Under the pieces are notes generated by a model. It worked only from the letters and a program-made list of their open reading frames with translations. It was not told where the DNA came from and made no database searches. A stretch of 27,940 nucleotides of DNA, taken from assembly GCA_900547305.1 (NCBI GenBank), contig URGH01000032.1:1-27940 (forward strand), written 5' to 3'. How positions within the stretch are numbered: the first letter of the stretch is position 1; every line of letters begins with the position of its first letter. Made by a program: the position numbers and the translations under genes. Of this stretch, positions 16,701 through 24,204 are shown piece by piece. The DNA comes from an uncultured Oscillospiraceae bacterium. Lineage in GTDB: Bacteria > Bacillota > Clostridia > Oscillospirales > Acutalibacteraceae.

Positions 16701-16945
16701 CCCACGCTGTAGGGAAACTTAGTGACGGAAGTAAAGAAATAACCGACGCAATACGCCAAGGGTATGTAACCTACGTTATAAACACGCGGGATATGAACTC
16801 ATCGGGAGTGCTGTCGGACGGGTATGAAATCCGCCGCTGCGCAGTTGAAAACAACGTTACAATGTTTACGTCGCTTGATACCGTTAAGGTACTGCTTGAC
16901 GTGCTTGAAGAGACTACCCTCGGAATATCCACAATAGACGCTTGA
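13766..16945 (+). CDS. carB: Carbamoyl phosphate synthase large subunit
   Basis: The 1059-residue subunit makes carbamoyl phosphate from bicarbonate, ammonia and two ATP. Two homologous halves are evident: [20 protein letters not shown] and [12 protein letters not shown] in the carboxyphosphate half, and [16 protein letters not shown] with [11 protein letters not shown] in the carbamoyl phosphate half. An oligomerisation region (about 400-550) lies between them. The C-terminal MGS-like regulatory domain (about 940-1059, [13 protein letters not shown]) is the usual site for allosteric effectors such as UMP or PRPP. The length is normal (E. coli 1073). GGAGGAAA inside carA supports the ATG at 13766. 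The pyrK start follows 11 nt after the TGA. Confidence 0.98.
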   Translation: [1059 protein letters not shown]

Positions 16946-16956
16946 AAGGAAACGCT

Positions 16957-17688
16957 ATGAAACAGGATTTTTACGAAATTACGGAAAATAAGCAAATAGC
17001 CCCCTCGGTTTTTAAAATGGTGCTTGCCGGCGACACCTCGCCCATTACAGCGCCCGGGCAGTTTGTAAATATTAAAATACCCGAATTTTACCTGCGCCGC
17101 CCTATTTCGATTTGCGATTGGGATGATAAGAGCCTTACAATTATTTACAAGGCAGTAGGCGACGGAACAAGCGCTTTAAGCCGCATAAAAAAGGGTGAAA
17201 AATTAGACCTTTTAATATCCCTCGGCAACGGGTACGATACCTCGCTTTCGGGCGATAATCCCCTGCTTATAGGCGGCGGCGTGGGCGTTCCTCCCCTTTT
17301 CGGGCTGTGCAAAAAGCTCATTTCGGAAAATAAGACCGTAAATGTAATTTTGGGCTTTAACACAAAATCGGAAATATTTTTGGAGGATGAGTTCCGCGCG
17401 CTCGGCGCTAACGTTGCCGTTACCACGGCGGACGGCTCTTACGGGCTTAAAGGCTTTGTAACCGCCGCAATGGAATATGCCGATTACAGCTATTTTTACA
17501 CCTGCGGACCTAAACCGATGCTAAAGGCGGTAAACGCCGCCACGAAGACCGGCGGTCAGTTCAGCTTTGAAGAACGTATGGGTTGCGGCACGGGCGCCTG
17601 CATGGGCTGCACCTGCAAAACAAAAAATGGTCCTAAGCGCGTTTGCACCGAAGGTCCCGTGTTTTTAAGGGAGGAAATAGAATGGTAA
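16957..17688 (+). CDS. pyrK: Dihydroorotate dehydrogenase electron transfer subunit
   Basis: The 243-residue FAD and [2Fe-2S] subunit passes electrons from dihydroorotate oxidation in PyrD to NAD+. It has the FAD-binding segment RRPISICDWD, the NAD-binding LIGGGVGVPPLFGL, YFYTCGPKPML, and the C-terminal cluster with Cys210, Cys215, Cys218 and Cys230. I choose the ATG at 16957 because AAAGGA lies 6 nt upstream; the earlier in-frame TTG at 16942 overlaps the carB stop and has no ribosome site. The ATG of pyrD lies within the last codons. Presence of PyrK shows this is the NAD-linked type 1B enzyme expected of an anaerobe. Confidence 0.97.
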   Translation: MKQDFYEITENKQIAPSVFKMVLAGDTSPITAPGQFVNIKIPEFYLRRPISICDWDDKSLTIIYKAVGDGTSALSRIKKGEKLDLLISLGNGYDTSLSGDNPLLIGGGVGVPPLFGLCKKLISENKTVNVILGFNTKSEIFLEDEFRALGANVAVTTADGSYGLKGFVTAAMEYADYSYFYTCGPKPMLKAVNAATKTGGQFSFEERMGCGTGACMGCTCKTKNGPKRVCTEGPVFLREEIEW

Positions 17689-18599
17689 ATACATCTGTCA
17701 ACCTCTGCGGAATAAGCCTTACAAACCCCGTAATTCCCGCAAGCGGTACTTTCGGCTTCGGCTATGAGTTTACAAGGCTTTATGATATAAATATTTTAGG
17801 CTCAATTTCCCTTAAAGGCACCACAAAAGAGCCGCGTTTCGGCAACCCCACGCCCAGAATTGCCGAGTGTCCGAGCGGGCTTTTAAACGCGGTGGGGCTG
17901 CAAAACCCGGGGGCGGAAAAGGTTTTAAGCCACGAGCTTAAAACACTTAAAGCGGTTTACAAAAAGCCCGTTATGGCGAATGTAAGCGGTTTTTCGGTAA
18001 ACGACTATGTTTCGGCTGTTGAAACGCTTAATACGGACGACTGCATAGGTTGGTTTGAAATAAATATTTCCTGCCCGAACGTTCACGGCGGCGGGCTTGC
18101 TTTCGGCACAAGCGCAGAAAATGCCGCGGCGGTTACAAAAGCGGTAAGGGCGGTTACGGATAAACCGATAATTATTAAGCTCTCCCCCAATGTGACCGAT
18201 ATTACCGAAATCGCCAAGGCGTGCGAGGCTGCGGGAGCGGACGGCGTATCGCTTATAAACACCCTGCTCGGTATGAAAATAGACCTTAAAACCAAAAAGC
18301 CCCTGCTTGCAAACAAAACGGGCGGGCTTTCGGGCCCTGCGGTAAAGCCTGTGGCGGTCAGAATGGTGTATCAGGTATATGAGGCGGTAAAAATACCTAT
18401 TGTAGGTATGGGCGGAATATCCTCGGCAGAAGACGTTTTGGAGTTTATGCTGGCGGGCGCCGCCGCAGTAGAGGTGGGCGCTGCCAACCTTATAGACCCT
18501 TATGCCTGCAAGAAAATTATAGAAGACCTGCCGAGGGCAATGGAAAAATACGGCATAAATAATTTATGTGAAATTATAGGAGGAGCGCACAATGGGTAA
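17682..18599 (+). CDS. pyrD: Dihydroorotate dehydrogenase, type 1B catalytic subunit
   Basis: This 305-residue FMN TIM-barrel protein oxidises dihydroorotate to orotate. Landmarks are PASGTFGFGYEF (19-30), GLQNPG near the FMN site, NISCPNVHGGG with catalytic base Cys131 (type 1 enzymes use Cys, type 2 Ser), IIKLSPNVTDI, and GMGGISSAEDVLEFMLAGA for FMN phosphate binding. The ATG at 17682 follows AAGGGAGGA with good spacing and overlaps pyrK by 7 nt; the upstream in-frame reading is only the pyrK coding end. It overlaps pyrF by 8 nt. The protein is cytosolic. Confidence 0.97.
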   Translation: MVNTSVNLCGISLTNPVIPASGTFGFGYEFTRLYDINILGSISLKGTTKEPRFGNPTPRIAECPSGLLNAVGLQNPGAEKVLSHELKTLKAVYKKPVMANVSGFSVNDYVSAVETLNTDDCIGWFEINISCPNVHGGGLAFGTSAENAAAVTKAVRAVTDKPIIIKLSPNVTDITEIAKACEAAGADGVSLINTLLGMKIDLKTKKPLLANKTGGLSGPAVKPVAVRMVYQVYEAVKIPIVGMGGISSAEDVLEFMLAGAAAVEVGAANLIDPYACKKIIEDLPRAMEKYGINNLCEIIGGAHNG

Positions 18600-19290
18600 G
18601 GACGTAATTATAGCCTGCGACTTTGCGGACAAAAAGACCTGCCTTGAATTTTTAGATAAATTCGAGGGCAAAAAACCGTTTGTAAAAATAGGAATGGAGC
18701 TTTTCTACGCCGAGGGCCCCGAAATTGTAAGGGAAATTAAGGCGCGCGGGCATAAAATATTCCTTGATTTAAAGCTGCACGATATTCCGAACACCGTGAA
18801 AAAATCAATGGCGGTACTCTCGCGCCTTGATGTTGATATGTGCAACCTGCACGCGGCGGGCACTGCCGCCATGATGACCGCGGCAATAGAGGGGCTGACA
18901 AGGTCTGACGGCACCCGCCCGCTGCTTATAGCCGTAACCCAGCTTACCTCAACAAGCGAGGACGCAATGCATAAAGATTTACTGATAAATGGTAAAATGG
19001 AAGACGTGGTTATGCACTACGCCGAAAACGCAAAAAATGCGGGGCTTGACGGCGTGGTGTGCTCCCCTCTTGAAGCGGCGGCGGTACATAACGCCTGCGG
19101 CGTGGGCTTTTTGACCGTGACGCCCGGCATACGCTTTGCCGACGGCGATAAGGGCGACCAATCGCGCGTTACCACCCCCGAAAAGGCAAAGGAAACAGGC
19201 AGCGACTATATAGTGGTGGGCAGACCCATAACCGCCGCACCCGACCCCATTGCGGCATACGAGCGCTGCGTTAAGGAGTTTATAGGGTAG
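18592..19290 (+). CDS. pyrF: Orotidine 5'-phosphate decarboxylase
   Basis: The 232-residue TIM-barrel enzyme catalyses the last step, OMP to UMP. The diagnostic FLDLKLHDIPNTV (57-69) contains the catalytic Asp59-Lys61-Asp64 array. The substrate loop region LTVTPGIRFADGDKGDQSRVT and the final phosphate-binding SDYIVVGRPIT are intact. The length is that of the bacterial monofunctional subgroup 1 (about 230-240). AGGAGG lies just upstream of the ATG, inside the end of pyrD. It is the last gene before a 355-bp gap carrying a repeat element, so the order pyrD-pyrF-pyrE is usual but the tight packing is broken here. Confidence 0.97.
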   Translation: MGKDVIIACDFADKKTCLEFLDKFEGKKPFVKIGMELFYAEGPEIVREIKARGHKIFLDLKLHDIPNTVKKSMAVLSRLDVDMCNLHAAGTAAMMTAAIEGLTRSDGTRPLLIAVTQLTSTSEDAMHKDLLINGKMEDVVMHYAENAKNAGLDGVVCSPLEAAAVHNACGVGFLTVTPGIRFADGDKGDQSRVTTPEKAKETGSDYIVVGRPITAAPDPIAAYERCVKEFIG

Positions 19291-19610
19291 TTCCCACAGC
19301 CTCCCCTGTGTAAAGGGAGCATAGAAACCGTTGCCTCCCCTGTGTAAGGGGAGGTGTCACAGCGTAGCCGTGACGGAGGGGTTGTTACAGGCTAAAGTAT
19401 AGCGGAAAATTTAAACTTGAAGGAATACCCCTCAGCTAATTTAGACGTTAGATGTTAGACGGTAGACGTTAGATTAATACCCCTCAGTCAACTCCGTTGA
19501 CAGCCGCTGACGGCGGCGGTCCCCTCTGTCAACTGCGTTGACGTCTCCCCACACCGTGGGGAGCAACCCCCTCTGTTTCGGCAAAGCCGAAAAGAAAGGA
19601 GCCTAAGACA
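19291..19610. repeat. Palindromic repeat element with heptamer array, copy 1 (between pyrF and pyrE)
   Basis: No gene is seen in this stretch. From left: an imperfect arm CTCCCC-TGTGTAAA-GGGAG (19301-19319); a perfect arm CCTCCCC/GGGGAGG (19334-19354); a GTCAC/GTGAC hairpin (19357-19375); a 54-nt core bounded by GGGG and CCCC (19378-19431); five tandem heptamers of the form TTAGAnn (19441-19475, one starting GTAGA); GTCAAC/GTTGAC hairpins; and a closing CTCCCCACACCGTGGGGAG. Copy 2 at 26263-26533 shares the order; the cores match at 50 of 54 positions. It has no coding capacity and looks like a non-autonomous (MITE-like) palindromic element. The last 35 bp before pyrE hold only its ribosome site. 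Confidence 0.85.
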
Positions 19611-19645
19611 CCACCACACCAAATCTTCAAAAAGGAGTTAAGAAT

Positions 19646-20302
19646 ATGCAAGCTTATAAACACAAATTTATTGAATTTTTAGAGAGTGCCGGCGTGCTTA
19701 AATTCGGCGATTTCACCGCCAAAAGCGGCAGAAAAATACCCTATTTCATAAACGCGGGCGAAATTAAAACAGGCGACCAAATAAGAAAATTGGGCGAATT
19801 TTACGCAAAGGCATATTTTGAAAAGCTGGGCGATAAAAAAGCCGTGCTTTACGGACCTGCATATAAGGGAATCCCTATAGCGGTATCGGTAGCGGTTGCG
19901 CTTTCCGAAAGCGGGCTTGACGTGCCGTTTTTCTTCAACCGCAAGGAAGAAAAGGACCACGGCGAGGGCGGCGTTTTTGTAGGCTATAAACCGCAGGCGG
20001 GCGAAGAGGTTGTAATAGTTGAAGACGTTATAACCGCAGGCACGGCAATAAGGGAAAGTATGGCTGTTTTATCAAAGCTCGGTGACGTAAAGGTTGCCGC
20101 AACCTTTGTTATGGTAGACCGCTGCGAAAAGGGTCAGACCGAAAAATCGGCTATGGCGGAAATAAGCGAGGAATTCGGCTTCCCCGTTTACTCGGTAGTT
20201 AACGTTTACGATATTATAGAATACCTTGAAGATGACGAAAAAAACCGCGAAAACACAGACCGAATAAAGAACTATCTTAAAATAAACGGCGCAAAGGAAT
20301 GA
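19646..20302 (+). CDS. pyrE: Orotate phosphoribosyltransferase
   Basis: The 218-residue type I phosphoribosyltransferase joins orotate and PRPP to form OMP. The PRPP loop VVIVEDVITAGTAIRESM (122-139) carries the two acidic residues Glu126-Asp127 and the TAGTA turn. The N-terminal FGDFTAKSGRKIPYFINAG (20-38) is the orotate-binding region, and FFFNRKEEKDHGEGG (96-109) is the flexible catalytic loop. AAAGGAG 8-9 nt upstream supports the ATG. It starts the downstream trio pyrE-pyrB-pyrI after the repeat-filled gap; I found no convincing promoter in that gap, so read-through from pyrF is likely. Six nucleotides separate it from pyrB. Confidence 0.97.
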   Translation: MQAYKHKFIEFLESAGVLKFGDFTAKSGRKIPYFINAGEIKTGDQIRKLGEFYAKAYFEKLGDKKAVLYGPAYKGIPIAVSVAVALSESGLDVPFFFNRKEEKDHGEGGVFVGYKPQAGEEVVIVEDVITAGTAIRESMAVLSKLGDVKVAATFVMVDRCEKGQTEKSAMAEISEEFGFPVYSVVNVYDIIEYLEDDEKNRENTDRIKNYLKINGAKE

Positions 20303-20308
20303 TATTAA

Positions 20309-21220
20309 ATGAGAAGTCTTATTGATATTTCGGAGCTTACAACGGGTGAAATTGAAGAGCTTATAAGCGTTGCAAACGATATTATAGCAAACCCCGAAAA
20401 ATACAGTGAAAAATGCAAAGGCAAAAAGCTTGCCACTCTGTTTTTTGAGCCTTCCACCAGAACGCGCCTGAGTTTTGAGGCGGCAATGTTAGAGCTCGGC
20501 GGCAGCGTTTTAGGTTTTTCCGAGGCGCAAAGCTCCTCTGCCGCAAAGGGCGAAAGCGTGGCAGATACCGCAAAGGTTATTTCCTGCTATGCCGATATTA
20601 TAGCAATGCGCCACCCGAAAGAGGGCGCGCCGCTTGTTGCCGCCCGTAATGCCTCAATACCCGTTATAAATGCAGGCGACGGCGGGCACTGCCACCCCAC
20701 GCAGACCCTTGCAGACTTACTCACGATATACCGCGAAAAGGGCGGCTTTGATAATTTGACCGTTGGCTTTTGCGGTGACCTTAAATTCGGCAGAACGGTA
20801 CATTCGCTTATTTCCGCGCTTATACGCTATAAGGACGTTCGATTTGTGCTTATTTCTCCAAATGAGTTAAAGCTGCCCGGCTATGTTAAGGATAAACTCG
20901 ATAAAGAGGGCATTGAATATACCGAAACAAACAGCCTTGAAAGCTCAATCGTCGACCTTGATATACTTTATATGACCCGCGTGCAAAAGGAGCGTTTTTT
21001 CAACGAAGAGGACTATTTGAGACTAAGAGACACATATATTTTAACCCCCGAAAAAATGGCGCTCGCAAGCGAAAAATTACGCGTTTTGCACCCCCTGCCG
21101 CGCGTGAATGAAATAAGCGTAGCGGTAGACGGCGACAGTCGTGCCTGTTATTTTAAGCAGGTGCTTTACGGAAAATATATGCGTATGGCGCTTATATTAA
21201 AGCTTTTGGAGGTAAAGTGA
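20309..21220 (+). CDS. pyrB: Aspartate carbamoyltransferase catalytic subunit
   Basis: The 303-residue catalytic chain condenses carbamoyl phosphate with aspartate, the committed step of the pathway. The carbamoyl phosphate signature FFEPSTRTRLSFE (45-57) and the aspartate-binding HPLPRVNEI (261-269) are intact. Also visible are the 80s-loop region QSSSAAKGES and MRHPKEGAP. The length is typical of chains that associate with PyrI (E. coli 311). It shares one nucleotide with pyrI (TGATG), which fits assembly of a PyrB-PyrI holoenzyme. The start is supported by near-contact with the pyrE stop and family length. Confidence 0.97.
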   Translation: MRSLIDISELTTGEIEELISVANDIIANPEKYSEKCKGKKLATLFFEPSTRTRLSFEAAMLELGGSVLGFSEAQSSSAAKGESVADTAKVISCYADIIAMRHPKEGAPLVAARNASIPVINAGDGGHCHPTQTLADLLTIYREKGGFDNLTVGFCGDLKFGRTVHSLISALIRYKDVRFVLISPNELKLPGYVKDKLDKEGIEYTETNSLESSIVDLDILYMTRVQKERFFNEEDYLRLRDTYILTPEKMALASEKLRVLHPLPRVNEISVAVDGDSRACYFKQVLYGKYMRMALILKLLEVK

Positions 21221-21636
21221 TGAACATTGATTCCATTAAAAACGGCATTGTAATAGACCACATAACCGCGGGCAAGGGTATGGAAATTTACCGCCTTTTG
21301 GGGCTTGAAGAGCTTGATTGCTCGGTAGCGCTTATAAAGAACGTCGCAAGTAAAAAATCCGGCAAAAAGGATATTATAAAAATCGACTCGGACTTTGATA
21401 TTGACACCGATATTTTGGGCTTTGTAGACCCCGACGTTACCGTAAACATAATAAAGGACGGGCAGATTAAAGAAAAAAAGACAATCGAGCTGCCGCAGGA
21501 GCTTACAAACGTTTTAAAGTGCAAAAATCCGCGCTGCATATCATCGGTCGAGCAGGAGCTGCCGCATATATTCCGCCTTACCGATAAGAAGCACCGCGTT
21601 TACCGCTGCATTTACTGCGAAACGAGGGCGAAATAA
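21220..21636 (+). CDS. pyrI: Aspartate carbamoyltransferase regulatory subunit
   Basis: The 138-residue regulatory chain binds nucleotides in its N-terminal domain (NGIVIDHITAGKGMEIYRLLG, 8-28) and a structural zinc in its C-terminal domain through Cys101, Cys106, Cys130 and Cys133, which contacts PyrB. All four cysteines are present. I choose the ATG at 21220 rather than the GTG three bases earlier because GGAGGT (21208-21213) is then 6 nt upstream. Allosteric control by CTP/ATP would add to attenuation by the leader. It is slightly shorter than E. coli PyrI (153). A hairpin terminator follows. Confidence 0.96.
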   Translation: MNIDSIKNGIVIDHITAGKGMEIYRLLGLEELDCSVALIKNVASKKSGKKDIIKIDSDFDIDTDILGFVDPDVTVNIIKDGQIKEKKTIELPQELTNVLKCKNPRCISSVEQELPHIFRLTDKKHRVYRCIYCETRAK

Positions 21637-21654
21637 CCGAATAATGTCGAAACG

Positions 21655-21690
21655 GCGGATGTAATAAAAAACATCCGCTAAAAATTTTTT
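21655..21690 (+). terminator. Terminator at the end of the pyr operon
   Basis: GCGGATGT (21655-21662) pairs with ACATCCGC (21671-21678) around an 8-nt A-rich loop. After TAAAAA comes a run of six T (21685-21690). The gap between stem and U tract may reduce efficiency. The remaining sequence to 21785 holds a TATAAT at 21731-21736 without a good -35 box. Confidence 0.65.
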
Positions 21691-21785
21691 CAGCAGACAT
21701 AATTCTCTCATTTTTTCACCTTTCGGGTCATATAATTTGATATGTAGGCTAAACGCCGAATGTAAAAAGGAAAGGTGATTAAATA

Positions 21786-22709
21786 ATGAACGGTTTTTTC
21801 CCGGAAGGATGGAACACACAGGCGACGGACAGCAAAAAGACATTTACCCCCGCTTTTCTTGCGGACGCTAAGGAAAAGCAGACGGTTCTTGAAAGCACGG
21901 TTACAATGTGCGACGCCGCGCACAATCTAATAGTGGACCTCGGGTGTATGAGGGGCGTTATCCCGCGCGAAGAGGGCGCAATAGGCATAGCCGACGGCTC
22001 CACGCGCGATATAGCGCTTATCTCCCGTGTGGGCAAGCCGGTATGCTTTACGGTAAGCACTTTGGGTAATGATGAAAACGGCAAGCCTTATGCCGTTCTC
22101 TCCCGCCGAAGGGCACAGGAATTATGCCGCGGTTACATAACCGAGTGCCGCAGCACGGGCGATATTATAAACGCTAAGATTACTCATTTAGAGTCGTTCG
22201 GCGCGTTTTGCGATATTGGCTGCGGCAATATAGCCCTGCTGCCGATAGACGCAATATCCGTCTCGCGCATATCGCACCCGCGCGACCGTTTTTTCATAGG
22301 TCAGAATATACGGGTAATAATAAAAGGCATAGCGCCCGACGGCAAAATAACCCTATCGCACAAAGAACTGCTGGGCACTTGGGAGGAAAACGCCGCGCTG
22401 TTCTCCCCCGGGCAGACCGTAACGGGCGTTGTAAGAAGCGTTGAGGATTACGGCGTTTTTGTTGAGCTGACCCCCAACCTCGCAGGGCTTGCCGAGCCCA
22501 GACCCGACGTTGCGCTCGGTCAGCAGGCAAGCGTTTATATAAAAAGCATTATCCGGGAAAAGATGAAGATAAAACTAATAATAATTGACAGCTTTGAAAG
22601 CGAATATACCCCCGAAATAAAATACTTTTATAACGGAGACAGGCTGGAAAACTGGGAATACTCCCCTGCCGAATGTTATAAGCACATATCAACAAAATTC
22701 TGCGGATGA
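21786..22709 (+). CDS. S1 RNA-binding domain protein (three repeats)
   Basis: The 307-residue cytosolic protein carries three S1-type OB folds: residues about 32-108 (LESTVTMCDAAHNLIVDLG, then GVIPREE), 125-195 (GDIINAKITHLESFGAFCDIGCGNIALLP ... KITLSHKELLG) and 207-268 (GQTVTGVVRSVEDYGVFVELTPNLAGLAE). The second and third have the classical G-x-V/I-x-x-V-x-x-F/Y-G-x-F core. Ribosomal protein S1 in Firmicutes usually has four or more repeats and a longer chain, so this is better called an S1-like RNA-binding protein of unknown target. AAAGGTGATT precedes the ATG. It is separated from pyrI by a terminator and likely has its own promoter. Convergent with the permease gene. Confidence 0.85.
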   Translation: MNGFFPEGWNTQATDSKKTFTPAFLADAKEKQTVLESTVTMCDAAHNLIVDLGCMRGVIPREEGAIGIADGSTRDIALISRVGKPVCFTVSTLGNDENGKPYAVLSRRRAQELCRGYITECRSTGDIINAKITHLESFGAFCDIGCGNIALLPIDAISVSRISHPRDRFFIGQNIRVIIKGIAPDGKITLSHKELLGTWEENAALFSPGQTVTGVVRSVEDYGVFVELTPNLAGLAEPRPDVALGQQASVYIKSIIREKMKIKLIIIDSFESEYTPEIKYFYNGDRLENWEYSPAECYKHISTKFCG

Positions 22710-22710
22710 G

Positions 22711-22755
22711 AACAGCCCCGCGTTATCCGATTATGTCGGATAACGCGGGGCTGTT
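22711..22755. terminator. Long perfect hairpin between convergent genes
   Basis: A 20-bp perfect stem (22711-22730 with 22736-22755) has a 5-nt loop TTATG and a G/C core CCCCGCG. It starts 1 nt past the S1-protein stop and 15 nt before the permease stop on the other strand. Neither flank has a long U tract, so it is a bidirectional terminator or mRNA-end stabiliser. Confidence 0.75.
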
Positions 22756-22770
22756 AAAATTTAAAACGTA

Positions 22771-24204
22771 TTAAACTATTTCCAAATCGTCGCGGTCGCG
22801 CAGCATATATTTTTTAAGAGGCGTAAGGCTTGCTATCCAGTAAAGTAAGCCGCCCAAAATAGCGTCAAAGCCGCTGCCCGTAAATATCAGGAATAAGGGG
22901 CTCTGAATATTCCCCGTTAACGGATTGTATACAAAAAGAATCGTTACAACGCAGGAAATAATAACGCAGGCAATACCTACAAGATTGAAGCCCGCTGTGA
23001 ATTTGTACGCGTCGTGACCCTCAATAAAGTACGCTGATTTTAAGGAAAGTTTTCTCTTTTTAACAACCAGATAATCGGCTACTATCATACCGATAATGGG
23101 TGCCTGAATAAACGCCGCTATTGAAATAAAAGCACCGAAATGCTCCTCAACGCCGCCCCATACCGTTAAAACGCTTACATACACCATAGCTATAAGCACC
23201 ATGAGCTTGTAGCTGACCTTGGGCATGCCGCTCTTTACGATCATGCAGTTAACATAGGAGCCTGTTCCCTGCGTGCCTACATTTGCAAACGCAACAAGCA
23301 AAAGACTTAAAAGCGCGAAACCGCTGCCGCAGAGTTTTGAAAGCATGGTTGTGGGGTCGCTTTCGTATACGCCCGTGCGAACGAACATAGCCAGCGCCAT
23401 AACGCCGCCCGCAGCCACAAAGAAAGGAGCGATAACGCCGTAAGCCAACGAAGTTCCCCAATATCCGCCGCGCTCGGTTTTAGCCAGTCTCGGCAGTACA
23501 AGCGCCTGTGTTGACCACGAAAAAGCAAATGCCACATTTCCCTCGGCAGATGTCATAAACGCCTGCAAGGGGGTCATTTCGCCGCCCAAATCGGGTTTTA
23601 CGGCAATAATATCGGAAAAAGGCACAGCGGTAAAGCAAAGCACAACTACCACAACGCCCACCGCAAGCAGCGCCGTTACCAAAAAGCGGTTTGTCCACTT
23701 GATTACCGAGGGTCCCGCCAGCGCTATAAGCGTGCCGAGCACAACGCAAAGGCAGCCGAGAACCGGTCCCCATATAGCTTTATTAAGCACAATTCCGAAC
23801 CGTTCCGCAAGATTTATCATAGATGATGAAAACAATCCCGCGGCAACCGCGTACCAACCGAAATTGGCAACGCTTATTATCGTAGAGAGTATGGCGACTC
23901 CCCTTTTGCCCAAAACCGACCTTAACCATATCCAAAGGTCAATTCCGTACCTTGTTGCAAATACAACGGGCAGACATTCAATTAAAACCCACACAATGTT
24001 AAAGCAGAAAATGTTTATTAACATTCTGCTGAAAGAAAGATACTGCGCAACATAAGCGCCCTGTGTGTAGCACCATGTAGCGATTGCGAAACCGCTGGTT
24101 GAAAGAAAAAGGTCTATAAACGAGTACTGCCTGTCTTTTTTAAGCATAGGCACAACGCCTGTGACCGTTTCCTGACGTATGTATTCATCTTTACTTGCCG
24201 CCAT
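22771..24204 (-). CDS. NCS1-family (nucleobase:cation symporter-1) permease
   Basis: This 477-residue polytopic protein with about 12 membrane spans fits the NCS1 (cytosine/purine/thiamine/hydantoin permease) family: SFIDLFLSTSGFAIATWCYTQGA at the first spans, VFATRYGIDLWIWLRSVLGKRG after span 2, SVANFGWYAVAAGLF, a central FAFSWSTQALVLPRLAK, and FIQAPIIGMIVADYLVVKKRKL before the last spans. Family members import nucleobases and related nitrogen compounds with H+ or Na+. Here the operon is led by a LicC-LicA fusion, whose usual transporter LicB is of a different (DMT) family, so a choline-like or other amine substrate is conceivable. The start overlaps the upstream small gene by one base (TAATG), with GGGGGTGAT as ribosome site. 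Substrate unproven. Confidence 0.83.
   Translation of the reverse strand: MAASKDEYIRQETVTGVVPMLKKDRQYSFIDLFLSTSGFAIATWCYTQGAYVAQYLSFSRMLINIFCFNIVWVLIECLPVVFATRYGIDLWIWLRSVLGKRGVAILSTIISVANFGWYAVAAGLFSSSMINLAERFGIVLNKAIWGPVLGCLCVVLGTLIALAGPSVIKWTNRFLVTALLAVGVVVVVLCFTAVPFSDIIAVKPDLGGEMTPLQAFMTSAEGNVAFAFSWSTQALVLPRLAKTERGGYWGTSLAYGVIAPFFVAAGGVMALAMFVRTGVYESDPTTMLSKLCGSGFALLSLLLVAFANVGTQGTGSYVNCMIVKSGMPKVSYKLMVLIAMVYVSVLTVWGGVEEHFGAFISIAAFIQAPIIGMIVADYLVVKKRKLSLKSAYFIEGHDAYKFTAGFNLVGIACVIISCVVTILFVYNPLTGNIQSPLFLIFTGSGFDAILGGLLYWIASLTPLKKYMLRDRDDLEIV

Noticed and set aside
17643..17681. Longer N-terminus for pyrD beginning upstream of the ATG at 17682
   Set aside because: The extra residues are the pyrK end read in another frame, and AAGGGAGGA points to 17682.
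19441..19475. Heptamer array as a CRISPR-like array
   Set aside because: Units are 7 bp, directly abutting, with no spacers and no cas genes nearby.
21217..21219. GTG start for pyrI
   Set aside because: It is only 3 nt from GGAGGT; the ATG at 21220 has proper 6-nt spacing and the usual TGATG coupling.
21708..21736. Promoter for the S1-domain gene
   Set aside because: TATAAT at 21731-21736 is good, but no acceptable -35 box occurs at 16-18 bp, so it is not listed as a feature.
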